A stretch of 64,000 nt of DNA from Macrococcoides equi (GCF_047425865.1 NZ_CP179735.1); one strand, 5' to 3'. Shown: positions 51,699 to 61,694, counted from the stretch's first letter. Notes: generated by a model from the sequence alone, not told the origin. Translations and numbers: made by a program.

Positions 51699-52253
51699 AT
51701 GTTAACAATGAAAGATATTATCCGAGATGGTCATCCGACTTTGAGAGAAAAAGCACAGGAGGTTCATCTACCATTATCTGCAGAAGACCAAAAGTTAATA
51801 GATGATATGTTAACTTTCTTAAAAATGAGTCAGGATGATGAGCTTGCAAAAAAATACAATTTAAGAAGTGGTGTTGGTATTGCAGCCCCTCAGTTAAACA
51901 TTAGTAAACGCATGCTTGTAATTTATTTCTACGATGAAAAATCTGACAAGTACATTGAACATCAACTGATTAATCCTAAAATTATTAGTCACAGCGTTGA
52001 GAAGGCATATTTACCTACTGGAGAAGGTTGTTTGAGTGTAGATGAAAACATACCAGGCCTAGTACATCGATATGCACGCATTACTGTTAAAGCTTTTAAA
52101 CCTGACGGAACTGAAGTAAAACTCCGTCTAAAAGACTTTAGTGCTATTGTTGCACAACATGAAATAGATCATTTAAACGGTGTAATGTTTTATGATCATA
52201 TTAATAAAGATAACCCCATGGAAGTTCAACCAAATGCAACAGCATTACAATAA
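51699..52253 (+). CDS. def: Peptide deformylase
   Basis: 184-residue metalloenzyme removing the N-formyl group of nascent proteins. Motif 1 GVGIAAPQL, motif 2 EGCLSVD (metal Cys) and motif 3 QHEIDHLNG (metal His pair and catalytic Glu) are intact. It is the type 2 (Gram-positive) form, with insertions. AAAGGAG precedes the ATG. Confidence 0.96.
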   Translation: MLTMKDIIRDGHPTLREKAQEVHLPLSAEDQKLIDDMLTFLKMSQDDELAKKYNLRSGVGIAAPQLNISKRMLVIYFYDEKSDKYIEHQLINPKIISHSVEKAYLPTGEGCLSVDENIPGLVHRYARITVKAFKPDGTEVKLRLKDFSAIVAQHEIDHLNGVMFYDHINKDNPMEVQPNATALQ

Positions 52254-52288
52254 AAAATGGATTACACACACTGTGTAATCCATTTTTT
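52252..52288. terminator. Bidirectional terminator between def and the HAD gene
   Basis: 17-bp stem (AAAAAATGGATTACACA and complement) with a 3-base loop; strong T runs on both strands; overlaps the stop of the minus-strand gene. Confidence 0.92.
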
Positions 52289-53063
52289 AATCTATCAAGC
52301 CAAAGTGTTTAAAAGCTTTTGTCAGTCCCTCATCATGAACTTCGGTAGTAATGTAATCGGCTTTTACTTTTAATGCGTCCACGCTATTCCCCATTGCAAT
52401 GCCTAATCCGACACCTTCAATCATCTCCAGATCATTCGCCCCGTCTCCTATTGCAATACAATCAGAGATTGGAATCTCAAGAATTTCACTCACACGTTTA
52501 ATACCTTCGAATTTTGAACCGTCTATTGGTATAACATCTCTACTAACATCATGCCATCTAATAAATTTTATTTTTTCATATTGATTATCATATAATTCAT
52601 CTTCATCTTTTGTATTAAAAATTAATGTCTGATAAATAGGTTGATTAATATAGAAGTCTTTTTCATATCTCGGATGTTCAAATTTCAACGTCCCGATACT
52701 TTCTTTTATATGTTCATGATATTCAATATTTGATACCATTTCATGCTCATTTAAAAATACTAAAGGATGGTTGTTAAGAGACGCATCTGACTCAAGTTGT
52801 TTGATTGTTTCCAGATCAAGCGGATTATGATACACAACTGTACCATTTATCTTTGCAAATTGTCCGTTAAACGAAATATAATTTTCAATACCCGTTTCAT
52901 CCAAAACTTGTTTAAGCATAAATGGTGCACGTCCAGTTGCGATAGCAAGAATATGGCCTTTTTGTTTTAGCTTTTTTATTGTAGTCTTCGTAGTTTCACT
53001 CATAACCTTATCATCGTTATAAAGTGTACCGTCAATATCAAAAAATATTAAATGCCTTTTCAT
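52287..53063 (-). CDS. Cof-type HAD-IIB family phosphatase
   Basis: 258 residues: HAD motif I FFDIDGTLY (nucleophile D about 8), motif II IATGRAP, cap domain of type C2, motif III Lys and motif IV IAIGDGANDLEMI. Substrate is probably a phosphosugar or flavin-like phosphate but cannot be named. The start at 53063 (MKRHLIFFD) follows AAGGAG; the open frame reaches 53084. Confidence 0.88.
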   Translation of the reverse strand: MKRHLIFFDIDGTLYNDDKVMSETTKTTIKKLKQKGHILAIATGRAPFMLKQVLDETGIENYISFNGQFAKINGTVVYHNPLDLETIKQLESDASLNNHPLVFLNEHEMVSNIEYHEHIKESIGTLKFEHPRYEKDFYINQPIYQTLIFNTKDEDELYDNQYEKIKFIRWHDVSRDVIPIDGSKFEGIKRVSEILEIPISDCIAIGDGANDLEMIEGVGLGIAMGNSVDALKVKADYITTEVHDEGLTKAFKHFGLID

Positions 53064-53160
53064 CACGACTATCTCCTTGTTCATTTTTATTTAGTGTACC
53101 TTTTTATAGGCTTATATTCAAAAATGTTTTATTATATATAAAGAAGTTATAGGCAAAGAC

Positions 53161-53256
53161 TTTACACTACTGTATTAATTCATGTAAGATAATAGTACTT
53201 ATACATTTAATATAAATGTCTTGTACGGTTTATGTTTAGCCCTAGACTTCTAGGGC
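53161..53256 (+). promoter_or_regulatory. Possible rpoY-rnjA promoter and leader hairpin
   Basis: TTTACA (53161-53166) and TAAGAT about 18 bases on could be a promoter. The leader then carries a hairpin GCCCTAGA / TCTAGGGC (53239-53256) about 40 bases before rpoY, followed by only a weak T stretch. It may stabilise the transcript or attenuate it; nothing else is seen in the 230-base interval. Confidence 0.4.
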
Positions 53257-53294
53257 ATTCTTTATGTATATAATAATGAGGAGGCTATTTATAA

Positions 53295-53507
53295 ATGGCA
53301 ATTTTTAAAGTATTTTTTCAAGAAGACAAAAGCGAAGTTATCATTCGAGAAAACACTCAAGTAAAGTATTTTGAAGCAGTAAGTGAAGAACAAGTAAGAA
53401 GATATTTACTCGATCGTCCTTATAATATCGAATTTGTTCAGGAATTAAAGGGTGCACACCTTGAGTATGAACAAAAAGCTCAAAACTATAATGTGGAGAC
53501 TATCTAG
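53295..53507 (+). CDS. rpoY: RNA polymerase epsilon subunit
   Basis: 70-residue small polymerase-associated protein (DUF1447) with the typical MAIFKVFFQEDKSEVIIRENTQVKYFEA start and SEEQVRRYLLDRPYNIEFVQ. GAGGAGG lies upstream. Its TAG is immediately followed by the rnjA ATG, the conserved rpoY-rnjA pair of Bacillales. Confidence 0.95.
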   Translation: MAIFKVFFQEDKSEVIIRENTQVKYFEAVSEEQVRRYLLDRPYNIEFVQELKGAHLEYEQKAQNYNVETI

Positions 53508-55211
53508 ATGAAACCTATACAAAAAAATGAGGTCGGTGTTTTCGCCCTAGGTGGTATGGGCGAAATCGGTAAAAATACCTACGCCGTCGAGTATCAGGAT
53601 GAAATCATTGTCATTGATGCGGGTATCAAGTTTCCAGAGGACGAGTTACTTGGTATCGATTATGTAATTCCTGATTATACTTATTTAGTACAGAATCAGG
53701 AGCGCATAAAAGGTTTATTTATTACACATGGTCATGAAGACCATATCGGTGGTGTTCCATTCCTTTTAAAACAGTTAAATGTGCCGATTTATGGTGGCCC
53801 ACTAGCGCTAGGATTAATCCGCAACAAATTGGAAGAACATGGTTTGTTACGCACTGCTAATTTAAATCCAATCACTGAAGAAAGTGTTTTTGAATTTAAA
53901 CATTTAAAAGTTTCATTTTATTTAACGACACACTCTATTCCAGAAGCATACGGTGTTATCGTTGATACACCAGAAGGTAAGATTGTTCATACGGGTGATT
54001 TTAAATTCGATTTCACACCAGTTGGCGAGCCGGCAAACATTGCCAAGATGGCCCAACTTGGTGAAGAAGGCGTATTATGTCTATTATCAGACTCTACAAA
54101 TGCTGAAGTACCTAATTTTACAATCAGTGAACGTGAAGTTGGTCAAAATGTAGAACAAATTTTTAGAAAATGTACGGGTCGTATTATTTTTGCTACTTTT
54201 GCTTCAAACATTTATCGTGTACAACAAGCAATAGAAGCTGCAGTTAAATTCGATCGCAAAATTGTTATTTTCGGTCGTTCTATGGAAAATAACATTAAAA
54301 TCGGTACGGAACTCGGATACATCAAAGTACCACCTGAAACTTTTATTGAAGCTAATAAAATCAATAGTATTCCAAAACATAAACTGCTTATTTTATGTAC
54401 AGGTTCTCAAGGCGAACCTATGGCAGCACTTAGTCGTATCGCAAATGGTACTCACCGCCAAATTTCAATTATTCCTGATGATACTGTTATCTTCTCATCA
54501 TCACCAATTCCAGGGAATACGTTAAGTGTTAATCGTACGATTAATGCTTTATATAAAGCTGGTGCTGATGTTATTCATGGTAAATTATCTAATATTCACA
54601 CATCAGGTCACGGTTCACAAGAAGAACAAAAATTAATGCTTAGATTAATGAAACCAAAATTCTTCATGCCTATTCATGGTGAATACCGTATGCAAAGTTT
54701 ACATGGTCAACTTGGTATTGACTGTGGTGTCAATCCTGATAATGTATTTATCCATGAAAATGGCGATATCCTTGCACTCACACATGATAGTGCCCGTTTT
54801 GCCGGCCGCGTAACTTCAGGCAATATCTTAGTGGATGGTAGTGGCATCGGTGACATCGGAAATGTAGTTATTAAGGACCGTAAAATTCTTTCTGAAGAAG
54901 GATTAGTGATTGTAGTGGTTAGTATCGATTTTACTACTAATCAGTTATTAAGTGGACCAGATATTATTTCACGAGGATTTGTCTACATGCGTGAATCAGG
55001 TCATTTAATTTATGATGCCAGTCGCTTACTTAAGAAAAAAGTTATAGAGAAATTGAATTCTGGTGAAAACCTTGAATGGCACCATATTAAAAATGTTATC
55101 TCTGAATCACTTTCTCCTTACCTTTATGAAAAGACAAAACGTAAACCAATGATTCTTCCGATGATAATGGATGTAAATAAAAATAACCAGGAAGTTAAAC
55201 AAGAAAACTAA
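53508..55211 (+). CDS. rnjA: Ribonuclease J1
   Basis: 567-residue metallo-beta-lactamase/beta-CASP RNase (5' exonuclease and endonuclease) central to mRNA turnover. HGHEDHIGG (H74, H76, D78, H79), HTGDFKFD and LLSDSTNAE metal motifs, the beta-CASP region and PIHGEYRM are present. Length is right for RNase J1. Ribosome site GGAGA lies within the end of rpoY. Confidence 0.96.
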   Translation: MKPIQKNEVGVFALGGMGEIGKNTYAVEYQDEIIVIDAGIKFPEDELLGIDYVIPDYTYLVQNQERIKGLFITHGHEDHIGGVPFLLKQLNVPIYGGPLALGLIRNKLEEHGLLRTANLNPITEESVFEFKHLKVSFYLTTHSIPEAYGVIVDTPEGKIVHTGDFKFDFTPVGEPANIAKMAQLGEEGVLCLLSDSTNAEVPNFTISEREVGQNVEQIFRKCTGRIIFATFASNIYRVQQAIEAAVKFDRKIVIFGRSMENNIKIGTELGYIKVPPETFIEANKINSIPKHKLLILCTGSQGEPMAALSRIANGTHRQISIIPDDTVIFSSSPIPGNTLSVNRTINALYKAGADVIHGKLSNIHTSGHGSQEEQKLMLRLMKPKFFMPIHGEYRMQSLHGQLGIDCGVNPDNVFIHENGDILALTHDSARFAGRVTSGNILVDGSGIGDIGNVVIKDRKILSEEGLVIVVVSIDFTTNQLLSGPDIISRGFVYMRESGHLIYDASRLLKKKVIEKLNSGENLEWHHIKNVISESLSPYLYEKTKRKPMILPMIMDVNKNNQEVKQEN

Positions 55212-55238
55212 AAAAGACCCCGAGGGGTCTTTTTTTTA
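55210..55238. terminator. Bidirectional terminator between rnjA and ktrC
   Basis: Stem AAAAAGACCCC / GGGGTCTTTTT region with a short GA-type loop and long T run; overlaps the ktrC stop. Confidence 0.92.
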
Positions 55239-55898
55239 ATCATTAATTATTTTCTTCTCAAAACGGTTTAAATCATTATCATGTCCAATCATAATCAATA
55301 TATCACCATTTTCAATTTCAACTGTCGGATCTGGAGACACGATGATATCTTTACCTCTTTTAACAGCGATGATATTGATACCGTAATTTGCACGAATATC
55401 CATCTCTAAAATTGTATTTCCTGCCAATGATTCGCCAGCGCGTATTTCAACAATTGAATGTTGATCTGATAACTCCAGATAGTCTAAAACTGAAGAACTT
55501 GCAACATTATGAGCGATACGACGACCCATATCACGTTCAGGATGAACAACTGTATCTGCACCGATTTTATTCAAAACTTTTGCGTGATAATCATTTTGAG
55601 CTTTCGCTGTTACTTTTTTTACACCGATATCTTTCAAAATTAAAGTCGTTAAAATACTTGCCTGAATATTGTCACCAATTGCCACAATGACGTGGTCAAA
55701 ATTACGTATACCTAAACTTTTAAGCACATTTTCATCTGTTGTATCTGCAATCACTGCGTGTGTTGCAATATCCGCATATTCATTCACTCGTGCTTCATCT
55801 GAATCTATAGCCATAACATCCATATCTAAAGCATTAAGTTCCTTTACGATACTCCCACCAAATCGTCCTAATCCGATTACTACAAATTCTTTTTCCAT
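55236..55898 (-). CDS. ktrC: Ktr potassium uptake regulatory subunit (RCK protein)
   Basis: 220-residue cytoplasmic gating ring protein: RCK_N Rossmann domain with GLGRFG (9-14) and AIDSDEARV (nucleotide-binding acidic end), then RCK_C (about 140-220), the c-di-AMP-binding domain in staphylococcal KtrC. No ktrB/ktrD channel gene is in the window, as is usual for KtrC. Position next to rnjA matches Bacillus ykqB/ktrC. Confidence 0.92.
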   Translation of the reverse strand: MEKEFVVIGLGRFGGSIVKELNALDMDVMAIDSDEARVNEYADIATHAVIADTTDENVLKSLGIRNFDHVIVAIGDNIQASILTTLILKDIGVKKVTAKAQNDYHAKVLNKIGADTVVHPERDMGRRIAHNVASSSVLDYLELSDQHSIVEIRAGESLAGNTILEMDIRANYGINIIAVKRGKDIIVSPDPTVEIENGDILIMIGHDNDLNRFEKKIIND

Positions 55899-55909
55899 TG
55901 TACCCTCCG

Positions 55910-56929
55910 TTATTTCTTTTTACCTTTAACATATTCTGTATCGAATACAAATAGTCTTAATAATAAATATAATGAAGGTAGTAATAAAAGTAAACCTAAA
56001 ATAAATACAACGACTAATCCAAAAGCCATTGCTTCATTGACCACCGCTTTGTCAATGTTGACATATGGATATAGGATATAAGGTAATTTCGATATACCAT
56101 AACCATAGAACGCTGTAGCAAATTGTAAGATAACCATCATAAGTGCAATCTCAAGATGTTTTTCAAAATAGTATAATGCAAAAGCGATAATTAAAAATAA
56201 AATACTTAACCCAAACAACCACCAGTAATCACCAACTGCTATATCAAAATGTCCTTTATTCTGCTGTCTAAGACTTAAGAAAGTAAACTGACTAATAATA
56301 AGCATGGGTAAAGTCCAAGTTAAATACCATGTTCTTAAAATTTTATAAGCAGGAAAATCCTTCGCTTTATGTGCATACACCGTTAAAAATGCTGATGAGA
56401 TGTATAATACTGAAACAATACATAAAAAGACTACGCTCCAGGCATAAGGACTCATTAACAGTTCAAACCATTTTAACTCTACACCTTTAGCAGTCTTAAC
56501 AATAAAACCACCTTCAGAAATTGTCAGCACTGTTGAAAAAGCGGCTGGAATAAGAAGTCCTGAGATGCCATACAATGCAACCCATGCTAACTTAGAATCC
56601 TTTCCATATGTTTCAAAAGCATAGAAAGAACCGCGAATTGTTAATAAAATTAATGCAATACTTACAGGTAACAACAGCGTCGATCCAAAATAATAAGCTG
56701 TATCCGGGAAAAAACCAACAATGCCTACAAAGAAGAACACCAAAAAGACATTCGTTACTTCCCAGACAGGATTTAAATATCTCGAAATTACATCACGTAG
56801 TTGGTTTTCCTGACCTGTGATTTTCGCATACAGAATAAAAAAGCCAGCACCAAAATCTATTGCACCTAAAACAACGTATCCAAATAGAAAAGTCCAAAGT
56901 ACTAAAATACCAATATGCTGATAATCCAT
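55910..56929 (-). CDS. cydB: Cytochrome bd quinol oxidase subunit II
   Basis: 339-residue membrane subunit with about nine helices; the family start HIGILVLWTFLFGYVVLGAIDFGAGFF and NPVWEVTNVFLVFFFVG are clear. Its ATG overlaps the cydA stop by one base (TAATG). Confidence 0.95.
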   Translation of the reverse strand: MDYQHIGILVLWTFLFGYVVLGAIDFGAGFFILYAKITGQENQLRDVISRYLNPVWEVTNVFLVFFFVGIVGFFPDTAYYFGSTLLLPVSIALILLTIRGSFYAFETYGKDSKLAWVALYGISGLLIPAAFSTVLTISEGGFIVKTAKGVELKWFELLMSPYAWSVVFLCIVSVLYISSAFLTVYAHKAKDFPAYKILRTWYLTWTLPMLIISQFTFLSLRQQNKGHFDIAVGDYWWLFGLSILFLIIAFALYYFEKHLEIALMMVILQFATAFYGYGISKLPYILYPYVNIDKAVVNEAMAFGLVVVFILGLLLLLPSLYLLLRLFVFDTEYVKGKKK

Positions 56930-58272
56930 TATGCAGCACCTCCATTTGCATACTGTTCTACATCAAATTGCGCAGGTTTATCCTTATACATACGAATCAA
57001 TACATAACTGCATGAAAAACCTAAAATCAGATAAAGTAATCCGAAAGCAATGAGTACTAAACTCACACCTTGTGCATGGGTTGCTCCTTCAGCTACTTTC
57101 ATATATCCACGTAGTAACCAAGGCTGACGCCCCATTTCCGCTAAAAACCAGCCAAATTCAATAGCAAGCATACACATTGGTCCAGTTAAAGCAATGAGAT
57201 AGAGCATGAAATTATTTGTGGCAAACTTTTTCTTGAACTTATTAAATACAACATAAAATATACTGATTGCAAAGCTAAACATACCGAAAAATACCATTAA
57301 GTCAAAGAAATAATGAATGATTAATGGTGGCTGTTCATCTTTTGGAATTTCATTCAATCCTTTTACACTTGTATCAAAACTACTATCCGCCAAGAAGCTG
57401 AGCATCCCAGGGATTTTAATCGCACCATTTACTTCCTGCGTTTTTTCATCCAGTACACCGAACAATACTAAATCAGCATTTTTTCCACTTTCAAAATGCC
57501 ATTCCATTGCAGCTAACTTTTCCGGTTGTTCCTGATGTAAAAATTTAGCTGATAAATCACCTGCAAGAATCGTCAATAGACTGAAAACTAAACCAACGAT
57601 CATTGACATCTTCAATGCCTTAAGGTGATAATCTTTGTCCTGTGGAAATTTATTGCGTAACAATTTTACAGCAGCTACACTTGCAATACAAAATGCGATA
57701 GTCATCCCACCAGTTGCAACGACATGGAATGAACGAACAAAAAATGATGAATTTAACATCGCTTGAATTGGATCAATATCAACCAGAACTCCATTCTTTA
57801 ATTTAAACCCTTCAGGCGTATTCATAAAAGAATTGACACTGGTGATAAATAAGGCACTCATCGTTGAACCAATAATAATAGGAATATTTAAGCTCCAATG
57901 AATCCATGGATTTTTAAATCTATCCCATGTATATAAATAAATACTTAAGAAAATTGCTTCAAAAAAGAATGCAAATGTTTCCATAAATAATGGTAAGGCA
58001 ATTACCTGGCCTCCAAGTTGCATAAATGATGGCCACAATAATGATAACTGTAAACCAATAATGGTACCTGTCACAACCCCTACAGCAACTGTAATAGTAA
58101 ACGTCTTAGCGAAACGACGTGCCATTGCAGTATATTTTGGATTTTTGTTTTTAATCCCTAAACCTTCTGCAATCATAATCATAAGTGGCATACCCACACC
58201 AATCGTTGCAAAAATTATATGAAAACCTAATGTCATTGCAGTTAGCAATCGACTTATTACGACTCCATCCAT
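56929..58272 (-). CDS. cydA: Cytochrome bd quinol oxidase subunit I
   Basis: 447-residue haem-bearing subunit. H18 (GFHIIFA) is the haem b595/d ligand region, and the Q-loop is short as in Gram-positive bd oxidases, followed by GWFLAEMGRQPWLLRG. With cydB forms the high-affinity menaquinol oxidase, the alternative to the caa3 branch. Upstream interval carries TTGTGA repeats. Confidence 0.96.
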   Translation of the reverse strand: MDGVVISRLLTAMTLGFHIIFATIGVGMPLMIMIAEGLGIKNKNPKYTAMARRFAKTFTITVAVGVVTGTIIGLQLSLLWPSFMQLGGQVIALPLFMETFAFFFEAIFLSIYLYTWDRFKNPWIHWSLNIPIIIGSTMSALFITSVNSFMNTPEGFKLKNGVLVDIDPIQAMLNSSFFVRSFHVVATGGMTIAFCIASVAAVKLLRNKFPQDKDYHLKALKMSMIVGLVFSLLTILAGDLSAKFLHQEQPEKLAAMEWHFESGKNADLVLFGVLDEKTQEVNGAIKIPGMLSFLADSSFDTSVKGLNEIPKDEQPPLIIHYFFDLMVFFGMFSFAISIFYVVFNKFKKKFATNNFMLYLIALTGPMCMLAIEFGWFLAEMGRQPWLLRGYMKVAEGATHAQGVSLVLIAFGLLYLILGFSCSYVLIRMYKDKPAQFDVEQYANGGAA

Positions 58273-58522
58273 GTTTAACCTCCTCTTGTGATTAAGCTCA
58301 CATATTTATAAGTTTAATATATATCGTTTATATTATAAAGAAAAATGACCGCTAGTATTGTGACAAATATGTGATAAACATATTTTAATAATGTATAATA
58401 GACAAATAGTTTTGTGATATCTGTCAGGATACTGTATCGATAAAGCTTAGCTATATTATTTTATTAATTTTTAAATAGTGATATATTAATGATGTTAATT
58501 TAAAAATGAAAGGAATACGCTA
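58273..58522. promoter_or_regulatory. cydA / glutaredoxin-like divergent control region
   Basis: 250 bases without a gene. It has TTGTGACA (58358-58365), TGTGATAA (58370-58377) and TTGTGATA (58412-58419). TATAAT at 58394-58399 is a likely -10 for the rightward gene, with TGTGAT as a poor -35. A leftward TATAAT-like word lies near 58332-58337 for cydA. The words resemble those in the ctaA/ctaB interval, suggesting a shared respiratory regulator, but they are direct repeats and do not form a Rex-type palindrome. Confidence 0.45.
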
Positions 58523-58756
58523 ATGAAGATTGAAATATATACGCAGGATGCATGTCCTCCATGTGAATTTATCAAACAATATTTTTCTCAGAAAAATTTA
58601 GCTTATACTGAAAAAAATATTAAAAATATGAACTACAAAATTGAAATGATTGAATATGATGCGATGAGCACTCCACTTATCAAGATCGATGAAACTCTAT
58701 TCTACCAACCTGATATTGAAGCGATAGAAAAGTATATGGTTGAACACAATGCTTAA
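58523..58756 (+). CDS. Glutaredoxin-like (NrdH-type) thioredoxin-fold protein
   Basis: 77 residues starting MKIEIYTQDACPPCEFIKQYF with a CPPC redox motif (about 11-14) and the cis-Pro segment STPLIKID. No nrd genes are nearby, so the electron acceptor is unknown; beside cyd it may act in bacillithiol- or cytochrome-related redox work. AAAGGAAT precedes the ATG. Confidence 0.82.
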   Translation: MKIEIYTQDACPPCEFIKQYFSQKNLAYTEKNIKNMNYKIEMIEYDAMSTPLIKIDETLFYQPDIEAIEKYMVEHNA

Positions 58757-59579
58757 ATCATTAATGTTTAGTGCTATCGATCGATTTGGTAAATCATTAG
58801 TACCCGTCTTCCATACTTCTCCACATCATGTCGAGATCAATCATATTCATCTGAAAGGCTTAAAAAAAGAACATCAGAGATCTTTATCAATTGTTCATAT
58901 TTCTGATTTACATATTGGGTTTCAATATGACTATAATGATTTAGTAGAACATATAAAATACATTAATCAACTCAATCCTGATATTGTAATGATTACCGGT
59001 GATTTATTTGATAACATCGCTAAGTTCAAAGGAAATCCGAATCATTATGTTCCGTTACTGAAAACAATTAAGGCACCGCTAGGTAAATATTTTGCCTACG
59101 GAAATCATGATCAGCGCACTTATCTTACGCACGATATCGAAACAATTCTCTATAATAGTAATATAGAAATTTTAAATAATTTCGGGAAGTATATCATTTT
59201 TGATCAGGAGCCTATCTATATTTGTGGCACAGATGATATCATTAATGCTTCCGGTAATATAGAACAAGCAATTAAGAACAGAAAAGATATGTCTGATTTT
59301 ACGGTTGCAATGGTACACGAGCCCGATTATGCTGATTTTGTAAAAAAATATAAAGTTGACTTGCAATTATCAGGGCACAGTCATGGCGGTCAGATTTATA
59401 TACCTTGCATTGGCGCGCCGATTAAACCAGCACTCGGGCGAAAGTATTTAAGAGGTTTATATCGTCTGAAATATAAAAACCACCATATGCATTTGCATGT
59501 TTCAAGAGGTCTAGGGACCACTCATTTACCTATTCGCTTTTTTTCCAAACCACAAATCACTAAAATCACCATAAAATAA
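58749..59579 (+). CDS. Calcineurin-like metallophosphoesterase (YkuE type)
   Basis: 276 residues. Metal motifs in order: SDLHIG, TGDLFDN, GNHDQR, VHEPDY and GHSHGGQ, i.e. the complete binuclear phosphoesterase site. The N-terminus lacks a clear signal; a basic amphipathic start (KSLMFSAIDRFGKSL) may attach it to the membrane. The ATG at 58749 overlaps the stop of the glutaredoxin-like gene (coupled). Substrate unknown; YkuE-like members act on lipid-linked or UDP-sugars in some bacteria. Confidence 0.85.
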   Translation: MLKSLMFSAIDRFGKSLVPVFHTSPHHVEINHIHLKGLKKEHQRSLSIVHISDLHIGFQYDYNDLVEHIKYINQLNPDIVMITGDLFDNIAKFKGNPNHYVPLLKTIKAPLGKYFAYGNHDQRTYLTHDIETILYNSNIEILNNFGKYIIFDQEPIYICGTDDIINASGNIEQAIKNRKDMSDFTVAMVHEPDYADFVKKYKVDLQLSGHSHGGQIYIPCIGAPIKPALGRKYLRGLYRLKYKNHHMHLHVSRGLGTTHLPIRFFSKPQITKITIK

Positions 59580-59609
59580 ACGAAGCTATAATTTAGCTTC
59601 GTTTATTTT
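59573..59609. terminator. Bidirectional terminator between the metallophosphoesterase gene and ptsI
   Basis: A perfect 16-bp stem (AAAATAAACGAAGCTA and complement, arms 59573-59588 and 59594-59609) with a 5-base loop between convergent genes. Confidence 0.9.
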
Positions 59610-59620
59610 ATACTATTCAA

Positions 59621-61330
59621 TTATAAATATTCATCAACTAAAGCAATAACTTCTTCTTGTGTCGCACAATTTAAAGCTTGCTCAGCAATTTTTGACATTT
59701 CAACTTGGCTTAAATTCTTAATTTGACGACGCGCACGTAAAATACTCGTTGCACTCATTGAGAATTCGTCTAAACCAAGCCCTAATAATAATGGAATTGC
59801 AGTTGTATCTCCAGCCATTTCGCCACACATACCAGTCCACTTACCTTCTTTATGACTCGCATCAATGACTTGTTTAACAAGTCGCAAGATAGCAGGATTA
59901 TAAGGCTGGTATAGATATGAAACACGCTCTGACATACGGTCAGCTGCCATTGTATATTGGATTAAGTCATTCGTTCCGATACTGAAGAAATCAACTTCTT
60001 TAGCAAATACATCAGCCATCACTGCAGTAGAAGGAATTTCAACCATAATACCTAGTTCGATATTATCATTAAACTTAACTTTTTCTTTCGTTAATTTTTC
60101 TTTTTCTTGTTCTAAAATAGCTTTTGCATCTCTAAACTCATTAATTGTTGCAATCATCGGGAACATGATACTTAAATTACCATGTACAGAAGCACGTAAC
60201 AGTGCTCTAAGCTGTGTTCTGAAGATATCAGTCTGATCCAGACATAAACGAATCGCACGGTAACCTAAGAAAGGATTCATTTCCTTAGGTAAGTTTAAAT
60301 AAGGCAACTCTTTATCGCCACCAATATCTAATGTACGAACAACAACACGTTTATTCTTCATTTCTTTTAAAACTTTAGAATAAGCTTCATATTGTTCATC
60401 TTCCGACGGCATTGTGTCTCTGCCCATATAAAGAAATTCCGTACGGTAAAGCCCTATACCTTCAGCGCCATTATTCAGTACTCCTGTTAAATCATCCGGA
60501 GTTCCGATATTTGCTGCTAGCTCAACGTGTTTGCCTTCGGATGATATAGTTTTATCATTCACCAGTTGCTTAAGCAATTCTTTTTCTTCAATAAAAGCTG
60601 ATTGCTTTTGTTTATAAGCAGTAATAGTAGCTTCATCTGGATTAATAATGACTTCACCAGCGATACCATCCACAATTACAAAATCTCCCTGTTTCACTTG
60701 TGCTGTAACATCTTTTGTCCCTACAACAGCAGGAATTTCCAAAGATCGGCTCATAATAGCAGAGTGAGAAGTTCGACCACCTATATTCGTTGCAAAACCT
60801 TGAACAAATTGTTTGTTAAGTTGTGCTGTATCAGAAGGTGTTAAATCTTCTGCAATAATCACAACTGGTTCATTAATTAATGTAGGATTCGGTAGAGTAA
60901 CACCTAAAATATGCGATAGGACACGTTTAGACACATCTTTAATATCTGCTGCGCGCTCTCTCATATATTCGTTATCCATTGACTCAAAAATAGTAATAAA
61001 GTTAGTTGAGACTTCCATTAATGCACTTGCTGCATTTGTATTATTGTTTTTAATATTTTCTTCAATTGGGTTGATGAGTTCTGGGTCTTCTAAAACTAAT
61101 AAATGGGCATCAAATATAGCTGCTTTATCAGGACCTAATGCTACTTCAGCATTATTTCTGATTTGCGTAAGTTCAACTTTTGATTGATTAACCGCGGCTT
61201 TAAACTTCGTAACCTCAGCTTCAACATCTGTTATCTTTTCATCAGTAAAAGATAAATCAGGTTCAATCATTAAGTAAGCTTTAGCAATTGCTACACCGTC
61301 AGATGCACCAATACCTTGAAGGTGTGTCAT
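59621..61330 (-). CDS. ptsI: PTS enzyme I
   Basis: 569-residue phosphoenolpyruvate-protein phosphotransferase, the first PTS step. Phospho-His loop GGRTSHSAIMSRS (His about 189), RTLDIGGDKELPYL and the PEP-binding FSIGTNDLIQYTMAADR and GMCGEMAGD motifs are intact. Overlaps ptsH by one base (TAATG). Confidence 0.97.
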   Translation of the reverse strand: MTHLQGIGASDGVAIAKAYLMIEPDLSFTDEKITDVEAEVTKFKAAVNQSKVELTQIRNNAEVALGPDKAAIFDAHLLVLEDPELINPIEENIKNNNTNAASALMEVSTNFITIFESMDNEYMRERAADIKDVSKRVLSHILGVTLPNPTLINEPVVIIAEDLTPSDTAQLNKQFVQGFATNIGGRTSHSAIMSRSLEIPAVVGTKDVTAQVKQGDFVIVDGIAGEVIINPDEATITAYKQKQSAFIEEKELLKQLVNDKTISSEGKHVELAANIGTPDDLTGVLNNGAEGIGLYRTEFLYMGRDTMPSEDEQYEAYSKVLKEMKNKRVVVRTLDIGGDKELPYLNLPKEMNPFLGYRAIRLCLDQTDIFRTQLRALLRASVHGNLSIMFPMIATINEFRDAKAILEQEKEKLTKEKVKFNDNIELGIMVEIPSTAVMADVFAKEVDFFSIGTNDLIQYTMAADRMSERVSYLYQPYNPAILRLVKQVIDASHKEGKWTGMCGEMAGDTTAIPLLLGLGLDEFSMSATSILRARRQIKNLSQVEMSKIAEQALNCATQEEVIALVDEYL

Positions 61331-61596
61331 TATTTACTTAATCCTTCTTTTACTAATACTTCAGAAATTGCTGCAATCGCTTCTTTCTCATCTGATCCCT
61401 CAGCATATACAGTGATTTCAGCATCTTTACCAACACCAAGACTCATAACACCCATAATTGATTTTAAGTTAACTTTTTTTGCATTGTATTCTAATTGAAT
61501 ATCTGATTCAAATTTACTTGCGGTTTGAACAAGCATCGTAGCTGGACGTGCATGAATTCCTGTTTCATCGATAATTACGTAAGATTGTTGTTCCAT
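61330..61596 (-). CDS. ptsH: PTS phosphocarrier protein HPr
   Basis: 88 residues with the enzyme I-phosphorylated H15 (GIHARPATMLV) and the HPr-kinase site S46 (NLKSIMGVMSLG); the latter makes it CcpA's co-repressor in low-GC Gram-positives. AAAGGAGAC precedes the ATG. A small stem GTTGC/GCAAC lies just before the ribosome site. Confidence 0.97.
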   Translation of the reverse strand: MEQQSYVIIDETGIHARPATMLVQTASKFESDIQLEYNAKKVNLKSIMGVMSLGVGKDAEITVYAEGSDEKEAIAAISEVLVKEGLSK

Positions 61597-61665
61597 AGTT
61601 AAAAGTCTCCTTTGGTTGCAATAGCAACAATTATTTTATATAACTTATTAGTCTATACGATAGAT

Positions 61666-61694
61666 AATATATCAAATAAATGCTTTAACATCAA
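61666..61694 (-). promoter_or_regulatory. ptsHI promoter
   Basis: TTGATG (61689-61694), a 17-base spacer and TATATT (61666-61671) on the minus strand, leaving a leader of about 60 bases. Confidence 0.5.
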